Position numbers and translations under genes: made by a program. 6,435 bases of DNA from NCBI GenBank assembly GCA_025455285.1, contig JALOMU010000109.1:1-6435 (forward strand), in the 5' to 3' direction. Below, piece by piece: positions 1-6,008 of the stretch (the first letter of the stretch is position 1; each line of letters begins with the position of its first letter). Source of the stretch: Flavihumibacter sp. Lineage in GTDB: Bacteria > Bacteroidota > Bacteroidia > Chitinophagales > Chitinophagaceae. Below the pieces are notes generated by a model. That model was not told where the DNA came from, ran no database searches, and saw only the letters and a program-made list of their open reading frames with translations.

Positions 1-1
1 A

Positions 2-385
2 GAATTTAAGGATTGGAAAGGACTTGAGCTTCGATCTGGTAAAGGGGTTAAGTTACTTGCTATCCAGCCAGATCAACTAATTAGTTTACAATCTCTACTG
101 ATGGGAAAAGTGTATGATCCAACCTTTTTCAGGCAAGAGATTCTGTATGCTGAAAATATAACACAGTCCTTCCTGTATCGGGAATTACTAAGTCAGATCC
201 TGGCTCTTCAACTTAACCGGATGTTTATGAAAAATGAACTACTGGAAGAGTTTCGCATTGAATTTGACTCCTGGTTGGTAACACAACAAATGGACTTTTC
301 AGGGAATGAGTTAAATCCTGGTGACCGTTCGGGGCTTACAGGACCTTGCTGTGGAGGTTTTGGCAGGAAGCCGGTCGGCATCTAA
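2..385 (+). CDS. 3' part of a large surface-type protein, upstream frame (5'-truncated, ends at apparent frameshift)
   Basis: This reading frame is open from the left edge (first full codon at 2), so the gene starts outside the window. The in-frame ATG at 101 is internal, because the frame upstream of it is equally protein-like. The product is not recognised. The visible part is mostly helical, with a segment around 164-230 (FLYRELLSQILALQLNRMF) followed by an acidic helix and DSWLVTQQMDF. From memory this resembles a C-terminal helical module of large secreted Bacteroidota proteins, where a conserved LLALxLN-type helix precedes a helix ending in INxAF; that likeness is weak. Up to about 331 the translation looks natural. 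After it, the frame gives a Gly/Cys/Pro-rich tail (LTGPCCGGFGRKPVGI) and stops at 383-385, while a natural-looking protein continues in the next frame. I infer that the tail is out of frame and that this and the following CDS are one broken gene. Confidence 0.6.
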   Translation, partial: EFKDWKGLELRSGKGVKLLAIQPDQLISLQSLLMGKVYDPTFFRQEILYAENITQSFLYRELLSQILALQLNRMFMKNELLEEFRIEFDSWLVTQQMDFSGNELNPGDRSGLTGPCCGGFGRKPVGI

Positions 386-800
386 GTTACAAGTGGAAGA
401 AATACTGCAGGGTGTTAAAATCATTAATGAAGCCTTTGAATCTGGCAGGTATTTACTTGGCTGGAGTAATCAGTTTATCACCTGTTCCAATAGCTGGATT
501 CTGCGTTGGAAAATAAAGACACCTGCTCTTGAAGTCCCAATCAGAGAAAATTCCTACTCAACCCGGGCTCGTTTGAAAACTGAAGGAGGGGAGATCGGGT
601 TGGAAGTGGAAGCATTGGAAAGTTCACGTGTGCTGATTGAATTATATACAGCAAAGGGAAGCAGAATAAAGAAATTCTATCATGATCGTTTGGACAAGGG
701 AACACAATTGTCATTTTTGATTGATAAGACCGGAATTACGGAAGCTTTGATTTATAAAGTATCGGCTGAAGGAAGAACCTATTCGGGACTGATTCCCTAA
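321..800 (+). CDS. C-terminal continuation of the same protein in the next frame; beta-rich tail resembling a T9SS sorting module
   Basis: The frame is open from just after a TAA at 312-314 and could start at GTG 321, giving 159 residues, but there is no ribosome binding site and the overlap with the upstream frame is 65 nt. Residues 5-50 form helices (LQDLAVEVLAG, then VKIINEAFESGRYLLGW) that read as the continuation of the upstream helical module. Residues 84-159 are beta-rich: a hydrophobic strand VLIELYTAKGSRIKKF, a turn at LDKG, a strand LSFLIDKTG, and a last strand pair IYKVSAEGRTYSGLI. This order (I-E-L-Y...G, L..G, IY.V...G.TYSG.I) is what type IX secretion C-terminal sorting domains look like, but the usual Pro-Asn-Pro lead-in is absent. 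The call is therefore only 'T9SS-like tail, possible'. The last codon is followed directly by the inverted repeat at 799-823. Function is unknown. An independent short gene is the alternative, judged less likely. Confidence 0.55.
   Translation: MTVRGLQDLAVEVLAGSRSASKLQVEEILQGVKIINEAFESGRYLLGWSNQFITCSNSWILRWKIKTPALEVPIRENSYSTRARLKTEGGEIGLEVEALESSRVLIELYTAKGSRIKKFYHDRLDKGTQLSFLIDKTGITEALIYKVSAEGRTYSGLIP
331..334 (+). other. Probable frameshift site (GGGG run)
   Basis: Reading the upstream frame through this run with three G instead of four yields ...GNELNPGDRSG-LQDLAVEVLAGS..., a smooth join into the frame used from 336 to 800. With four G the upstream frame collapses into a low-quality tail and stops at 383-385. 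The exact base cannot be proved, since any one-base change between 315 and about 383 would do, but the short homopolymer is the natural place. It could be a real inactivating mutation, a programmed slip, or a sequencing or assembly error. No slippery heptamer or downstream pseudoknot is obvious, so a programmed slip is the least favoured option. Confidence 0.6.
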
Positions 801-823
801 CTTCAGGTCCCAATACTGAAGTT
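799..823 (+). promoter_or_regulatory. 8-bp perfect inverted repeat abutting the peptidase start codon
   Basis: AACTTCAG (799-806) and CTGAAGTT (816-823) are exact reverse complements around a 9-nt loop. The left arm begins in the stop codon of the upstream gene and the right arm ends one base before the ATG at 825. In RNA this stem would occupy the position where a ribosome lands. No T-run directly follows, so it is a poor intrinsic terminator. A translation-control hairpin, an mRNA processing or attenuation point, or a dyad operator are possible. The repeat is seen; its function is inferred, and chance is not excluded. Confidence 0.5.
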
Positions 824-824
824 C

Positions 825-3005
825 ATGCGAATTGTATTTTCCATTATTGCTTTATTCCTTTCTGGTCACGTAGTTTCCCAGCAGTCTCCTCAGTGGTCTC
901 CGGATGGAAAGGGATATTTTTCTGTAAAGGATAATGATATCCGCTATTATTCTTTGTCGGGTGGTAAAGACTCTATCTTCCTTTCGGCGGGAGAACTTAC
1001 TCCAACCGGAGCAACTTCGCCAATTAAAATAAAATCCTGGAGTCTTTCCGAATCGCAGGATCAGGTATTAATATATACTAATGCAAAAAAGGTTTGGCGA
1101 TATGAAACCAGGGGTGATTACTATCTTTTCAACCGTAAAACCCGTCTCTTAAAAAAAACCGGAATTGGATTAGCACCATCCACCCAACAATTTGCCAAGC
1201 TCTCTCCGGATGGGAAAAAACTGGCCTATGTTGTTGAGTATAATCTCTATGTAGAAGATCTTGAAACGGGCGTTATTGTTCAATTGACTAATGATGGATC
1301 GCGTAAGCGTATAAATGGTACGTTCGACTGGGCTTATGAGGAAGAGTTTTTTTGCCGCGATGGCTTTCGCTGGAGCCCCGATAGCAGAAAAATTGCTTTC
1401 TGGCAAATCAATGCAGGAGTAACGCGCGATTACTATATGCTAAATGCAACGGACTCGATCTATCCCAAGGTGATTCCGGTAGAATACCCCGTAGCAGGAG
1501 AAAAGCCATCTACGTATCGGATTGGTGTTGTTGATATCACCAACTCTTCAACCCGCTGGATGCAAATACCGGATGATTCTACTTGGGGAACTTATCTGCC
1601 AAGGATGGAATGGGCTGCCAATTCGGAAGAACTAATCATGCAACACCTGGATCGAAAGCAGCAGGTATCAACTATTTTATTAGGTAATTCCATAACCGGA
1701 GAAACCCGCCCTATCTATATTGAAAGAGACAGTGCATGGATTGATATCTTACCATCCTGGGACCAGGATTATACGAACGGTGGGTGGGACTGGATAAAGA
1801 AGGGCGCCGCGTTTTTATGGGCATCAGAAAAAGACGGATGGAGGCATATATATGCTATCAGCAGAGATGGTAAATCCAGCCAGTTGATCACGCGGGGCAA
1901 TTTTGATGTTATGGATATTGCAGCTGTGGATGAGAAGGGGAATTATCTCTACTATATTGCTAGTCCGCATAATGCGACCCAGCGTTATTTATACCGCAGT
2001 CGACTTGATGGTAAAGGAGAAGCAGAACGGGTAACACCAACCAATCAACCTGGAACACATTATTACGATATTGCACCTGGTGCCAGATATGCGCACCACC
2101 AGTTTTCAAATCATTATATTCCACCCATTGAAGAATATGTAGAGTTACCTAAACATGCTGCTTTAAATAAAGAAAGTGCAGTAGTGGAAGCATTGAAAAC
2201 TGCGGATCCGGCAACCGTTCCGGTTCATTTTTTTACTGTGCGTACGGTGGATGGAGTAGAGATGGATGGTTGGATTGCAAAACCTGCAGGGTTTGATTCG
2301 ACTAAAAAATACCCGGTAGTTTTTTATGTTTATACGGAACCCTGGGGACAAACAGCAAAAGATGAATTTGGCGCCGGGTATAATCATCTTTACAAAGGCA
2401 GTCTGCTGCAGGATGGCTACATCTATATCAGCCTTGATAACAGGGGAACTCCTGTTCCGAAGGGAAGGGCCTGGCGGAAATCGGTTTACCGGAAGATTGG
2501 GTTGGTAAATATCCGGGACCAGGCCATGGCAGCAAAAGAAATTCTCAAGTGGAATTATGTTGATCCTGAACGCGTGGCCGTATGGGGATGGAGTGGGGGT
2601 GGGTCTGCTACCCTTAATCTACTGTTCCAGTATCCTCAAATTTATAAGACGGGAATAGCTGTGGCTGCTGTTGCCAATCAGCTGACATACGACAATATCT
2701 ACCAGGAACGCTATATGGGATTACCACAGGAAAACAGGGATGATTTCATCAAGGGTTCACCTATTACGTATGCGAAAAACCTGCAGGGAAATTTATTGTA
2801 TATACATGGTACGGGGGATGACAATGTTCATTATAACAATGCTGAAATGCTGATTAATGAGCTGGTGAAATACAATCGTCCTTTTCAGTTTATGAGTTAT
2901 CCGAACCGGACGCACAGCATTTCGGAAGGCCCGGGAACCTTTGAGCATCTGAGCCAGTTGTATACGAATTTTTTAAGAACCTACTGTCCGCCCGGAGGCA
3001 GATGA
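825..3005 (+). CDS. Secreted dipeptidyl-peptidase IV family serine protease (S9B)
   Basis: This is a prolyl-oligopeptidase-clan exopeptidase expected to remove N-terminal dipeptides (typically X-Pro or X-Ala) from peptides in the periplasm or at the surface. Residues 1-18 form a signal peptide (Arg2, hydrophobic core IVFSIIALFLSG, likely cut near VVS/QQ) with no lipobox Cys. Residues from about 50 to 450 are the DPP IV beta-propeller, with blade motifs such as LSPDGKKLAYV and RWSPDSRKIAFW. DWAYEEEF carries Glu172-174; by comparison with human DPP IV, Glu173 and Glu174 would bind the substrate's free amino group, supporting true dipeptidyl-peptidase activity. The hydrolase domain follows (about 465-726): Tyr503 in VYTEP (oxyanion hole), Ser590 in GWSGGG, Asp666 (or Asp665) in HGTGDDNVH and His697 in YPNRTHS. 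The nucleophile motif has Gly where classical members have Tyr (GWSYGG). At 726 residues the length is normal. ATG 825 is the only good start after the in-frame stop at 798-800; there is no Shine-Dalgarno sequence. The next gene begins 22 nt downstream. Confidence 0.95.
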   Translation: MRIVFSIIALFLSGHVVSQQSPQWSPDGKGYFSVKDNDIRYYSLSGGKDSIFLSAGELTPTGATSPIKIKSWSLSESQDQVLIYTNAKKVWRYETRGDYYLFNRKTRLLKKTGIGLAPSTQQFAKLSPDGKKLAYVVEYNLYVEDLETGVIVQLTNDGSRKRINGTFDWAYEEEFFCRDGFRWSPDSRKIAFWQINAGVTRDYYMLNATDSIYPKVIPVEYPVAGEKPSTYRIGVVDITNSSTRWMQIPDDSTWGTYLPRMEWAANSEELIMQHLDRKQQVSTILLGNSITGETRPIYIERDSAWIDILPSWDQDYTNGGWDWIKKGAAFLWASEKDGWRHIYAISRDGKSSQLITRGNFDVMDIAAVDEKGNYLYYIASPHNATQRYLYRSRLDGKGEAERVTPTNQPGTHYYDIAPGARYAHHQFSNHYIPPIEEYVELPKHAALNKESAVVEALKTADPATVPVHFFTVRTVDGVEMDGWIAKPAGFDSTKKYPVVFYVYTEPWGQTAKDEFGAGYNHLYKGSLLQDGYIYISLDNRGTPVPKGRAWRKSVYRKIGLVNIRDQAMAAKEILKWNYVDPERVAVWGWSGGGSATLNLLFQYPQIYKTGIAVAAVANQLTYDNIYQERYMGLPQENRDDFIKGSPITYAKNLQGNLLYIHGTGDDNVHYNNAEMLINELVKYNRPFQFMSYPNRTHSISEGPGTFEHLSQLYTNFLRTYCPPGGR

Positions 3006-3027
3006 GGTATCCCAATTTCAATGTAAG

Positions 3028-4920
3028 ATGAAAGAAGCACTTCGGAATATTGGAAGATCTTTGTTTCCGTTGTTTCTATGTTTTCTGTTGTTTACGCTCT
3101 TCAGAATATTTTTTTTGATACGGTACTTTACAATACAAGCTGTATCATTTGGTGAAATTTTGGACATAATGAGTTGGGGAGGAGTTATCGATTTGGCAAT
3201 AATTCTGTTATTAAGTATCCCATATCTTATTTATTGGAACCTCATCCGTAACTATCAAACTGATACGAAGGGGGGAATTACAGGCACCTTACTTTTCCTG
3301 ATTCCAATTGTGCCGGCTTTTGTGCTTAATCTAATTGACCTTGGATATTATCGGCATAGCCTGCGACGATCCGGCATTGAAGTTTTATCTCTTATAAAAC
3401 CAGGACTTGAATTCATTACTGGAATTATCCAGTTGTACTGGTGGCTATTGTTTAGTGGTATGTTATTGTTGTATTTTTTTGGGCTTTTGGTCTATAAATA
3501 TCTCACTTCTCCCCGATTTAAGAATGAGCAAGGTTTAAAAACACCAGTAGGCTGGATAACAAAAGTTGGAGTTATCTTAATTCTAATTGCAGGACTTGCA
3601 GGCAATAAACAGTTATTCGTGCCAACCAAACCATTGATTCAAATAAGTCCGGCTTTGTTGCCTGCAGCTCAGAATAGTTTTGGTACTTTTTTATATTCAT
3701 GGGTAAAAGGTGACTACAATATCAAGAGACCGGAATGGGTAGATGAAGGAAATACACAAACGAGTTCAAATTTCATAAAACAATATTCTTTTTCAGATAC
3801 ATTCAGTAAGCAAAATGTGGTTGTTATCATACTTGAAAGTTTCGTTGCGGAGGTATTACGGGAGGATGATCCCAAAAAAGCGGCAACCCCTTTTTTGGAC
3901 AGTCTGTTTAAACATTGTATAATTTTTAATAATACTATTTCGAATTCATTTCAATCCAACCAGGGTATCGTTTCCATCATGGGAAGTTTTCCATCTCCTC
4001 CTCAAATTCCTTTTTTTAATTCGCCCTATAGCACCAACAAGATGAAAGGAATAGGATATTTACTAGGAGATGAAGGATACAGTACTTTTTTTGCAATGGG
4101 TGCTGAACCAGACCACTTTGGATTTAAGCGATTCATGAAAATGCTGGGAATCCAGAAGTATATTGACAAAGATCAGTATGGTAATAAAAATCATGAAGAT
4201 GGCAACTGGGGTGTTTACGATCATTACTTCCTTCCATTTGTGGCAAATCAGATAAATGAATTTGATCAACCCTTTCTGGGCGTTTTGTATAATCTTTCTT
4301 CTCATCCTCCTTTTACATTACCATCCAATTGGCAGGGAGTAAGTGAGAAAAAACAGATGCCGTATCAGGATGCCATCAGCTATGTAGATTTTGCGCTTCA
4401 GCTTTTTTTTGCTCAGGCGAAAAAGTCCGGTTGGTTTGATTCTACCTATTTTGTCTTTATTTCGGATCATGGAATCGCTTATGATGATGAATCTAATAAA
4501 AATTGGACGTCCCGGGTTTCAATACCTTTTTTTATATATCATCCGAAGTTAACAACCTACCAACCAGTTTCTACCCTTGCCCAACAATGGGATATGTTGC
4601 CAACCTTGTTGGATTTATTAGGGTATCCCAAGTCATTTTTCAGTTTTGGAGAATCAGTATTTCGAAAAAAGAATCCGGTTGTCTATAATTTGATGGATAA
4701 CAGTCTGAGGATATATAAAGATGAATACCTGGCTGAAATGAACCTGGAAGACAGGGCAATTGTAGGGTTATACACCTATAAAACAGACAGTATGTTACTT
4801 AATAATCTGGTTCGCGACACTGTTTACAAGCAACTACTGCCAACATTCCGGCAGTTGGGAACAAACTGGTATCAGGAATGGTTTCAAGCAATGGAAAACG
4901 ACAAAATGCTGGTTAAATGA
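3028..4920 (+). CDS. LTA synthase family membrane protein (sulfatase/alkaline-phosphatase-fold phospho-alcohol transferase)
   Basis: The 630-residue protein has the LtaS/OpgB plan: about five N-terminal membrane helices (roughly 11-32, 52-73, 86-106, 134-156, 177-193), a linker, then an extracytoplasmic alkaline-phosphatase-superfamily domain (about 262-530). Visible metal-site and active-site motifs are VVVIILESF (Glu270), NSFQSNQG (Ser310 at the likely nucleophile position), LSSHPPF (His426, substrate side) and ISDHG (Asp480-His481). In LtaS the nucleophile is Thr; here the equivalent position appears to be Ser, by my hand alignment. Known relatives transfer phosphoglycerol or phosphoethanolamine from a phospholipid to a surface polymer, glucan or lipid. 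Bacteroidota lack classical lipoteichoic acid, so the acceptor is unknown, and a phosphatase or sulfatase role is not excluded. ATG 3028 follows a 22-nt gap without a Shine-Dalgarno sequence. The stop overlaps the next start as ATGA. Counted GC over 3901-4320 is about 35%, lower than in the peptidase. Confidence 0.88.
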   Translation: MKEALRNIGRSLFPLFLCFLLFTLFRIFFLIRYFTIQAVSFGEILDIMSWGGVIDLAIILLLSIPYLIYWNLIRNYQTDTKGGITGTLLFLIPIVPAFVLNLIDLGYYRHSLRRSGIEVLSLIKPGLEFITGIIQLYWWLLFSGMLLLYFFGLLVYKYLTSPRFKNEQGLKTPVGWITKVGVILILIAGLAGNKQLFVPTKPLIQISPALLPAAQNSFGTFLYSWVKGDYNIKRPEWVDEGNTQTSSNFIKQYSFSDTFSKQNVVVIILESFVAEVLREDDPKKAATPFLDSLFKHCIIFNNTISNSFQSNQGIVSIMGSFPSPPQIPFFNSPYSTNKMKGIGYLLGDEGYSTFFAMGAEPDHFGFKRFMKMLGIQKYIDKDQYGNKNHEDGNWGVYDHYFLPFVANQINEFDQPFLGVLYNLSSHPPFTLPSNWQGVSEKKQMPYQDAISYVDFALQLFFAQAKKSGWFDSTYFVFISDHGIAYDDESNKNWTSRVSIPFFIYHPKLTTYQPVSTLAQQWDMLPTLLDLLGYPKSFFSFGESVFRKKNPVVYNLMDNSLRIYKDEYLAEMNLEDRAIVGLYTYKTDSMLLNNLVRDTVYKQLLPTFRQLGTNWYQEWFQAMENDKMLVK

Positions 4921-6008
4921 TTCGTGATACTAAATCAAATCAGCCTTTACCCGAGCTGGACGGTCTACGAGGTATTGCAATTTTGCTGGTGATGGGATAC
5001 CATTTTGGAGGAATATTGCCATGGGGATGGATAGGGGTGGATCTTTTTTTTGTACTGTCTGGATTTTTGATAACTCGCGTCCTAATTGCGAGGCCGTTGA
5101 ATGTAAAGAATCTTTTGATTTTTTATTGGAACAGGTTAGTCAGGATATTGCCCGCCTGTTATTTGGTGTTGTTTTTTTTCTTTGTAATGGGTGGTTGGTT
5201 ATTCAATAACATGCAGACAGACTCCTACGTAGCATTGCAGAATGAACAGATCCATTACTGGTTATTTAATGTTGATGTGGTTGATGCAATAAAAGGCTGG
5301 CCAGGCATGATTTACCTGATTCATTTCTGGTCATTAAGTGTTGAGATGAAGTTCTATTTTTTTTGGCCCTTGGTGTGGTGGACCTATAGGAGTGATTCCT
5401 CCAATGTTTTTCTATATGCAACAGTACTGTTACTGGTTGCTTCCTTTTCGGTCTGGTTCAGAATAAATGGAGCTGCGTATTGGCATTTAAATGAGGTTTA
5501 CAGATATACTTTTTTTCTATCCAGACTTGATTCCTTTGCTTTGGGTAGTTTAGGATACTTGATATATAGCAGGATTAATTTAAGTTCCTTCCTGCCTTTA
5601 ATAAAAGGATTGGTACTAACGGGTATACTTATTTTTCTTGTAGCCTGGATGGCTGATTACTGGGAGGGGGGATTGCTGGAGTCCTTTGTTTGGTCTGGCG
5701 GCAGTACTGTTTTAGCTATTGCTGGGAGTTCTCTATTATTGTGGTCAGTGGTGGGAGAAGGAAATTTGAAAAGGGCGCTATCAACCACAGTCCTTATTAA
5801 AATTGGTAAATATTCTTACGGCCTTTACCTATATCACAATCCAGTCTGGTTGATGATAAATAAACTGGAAGTACCCTTTTGGATTCAGGTGGTTGTTTCG
5901 TTGGGGGTAAGTATGTTGTTGAGTTTCTGCAGTTTTATTTTTGTCGAACGATTTTTTCTTAAATTAAAAAAATCAGCTTTAACTACATGGAGGAAACCGG
6001 ACAGTTAA
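4917..6008 (+). CDS. Membrane acyltransferase family 3 protein (OafA/YrhL type)
   Basis: This integral membrane O-acyltransferase is expected to use an acyl donor (commonly acetyl) to modify a surface sugar, lipid or polymer. The N-terminus is diagnostic: LPELDGLRGIAILLVMGYHF (residues 11-30), with Asp15-Gly-Leu-Arg-Gly and the family's essential His29, then GWIGVDLFFVLSGFLIT in the second helix. A second family signature is HFWSLSVE at 136-143, normally continuing Glu-Gln-Phe-Tyr after that Glu, but here Met144-Lys145-Phe-Tyr. About ten hydrophobic segments fill the 363 residues and the C-terminus is short and basic. There is no SGNH hydrolase extension, so this is the single-domain form. 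The start overlaps the preceding stop by 4 nt (ATGA), which implies translational coupling with the LTA-synthase-like gene, and the 3' end overlaps the next gene by 22 nt. Counted GC over 5401-5820 is about 39%. Substrate is unknown; an exopolysaccharide, O-antigen or envelope glycan is the usual expectation. Confidence 0.92.
   Translation: MIRDTKSNQPLPELDGLRGIAILLVMGYHFGGILPWGWIGVDLFFVLSGFLITRVLIARPLNVKNLLIFYWNRLVRILPACYLVLFFFFVMGGWLFNNMQTDSYVALQNEQIHYWLFNVDVVDAIKGWPGMIYLIHFWSLSVEMKFYFFWPLVWWTYRSDSSNVFLYATVLLLVASFSVWFRINGAAYWHLNEVYRYTFFLSRLDSFALGSLGYLIYSRINLSSFLPLIKGLVLTGILIFLVAWMADYWEGGLLESFVWSGGSTVLAIAGSSLLLWSVVGEGNLKRALSTTVLIKIGKYSYGLYLYHNPVWLMINKLEVPFWIQVVVSLGVSMLLSFCSFIFVERFFLKLKKSALTTWRKPDS

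Noticed and set aside
1170..1406. Reverse-strand open frame inside the peptidase gene
   Set aside because: It is an antisense shadow over the propeller, including the DWAYEEE motif; the same applies to those at 2163-2387 and 4063-4305.
3006..3027. Gap between the peptidase and LTA-synthase-like genes as a promoter or terminator
   Set aside because: Only 22 nt, with no dyad, no T-run and no recognisable promoter element.
4401..4410. Run of eight T in the LTA-synthase-like gene as a slippage or terminator site
   Set aside because: The frame continues intact across it with Phe codons, and no stem precedes it.
4503..4688. Forward open frame of 61 residues inside the LTA-synthase-like gene
   Set aside because: It is wholly contained in a well-supported gene in another frame, with no start signal or recognisable protein features.
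5021..5209. Forward open frame of 62 residues inside the acyltransferase gene
   Set aside because: It overlaps the diagnostic acyltransferase motifs in another frame and has no support of its own.
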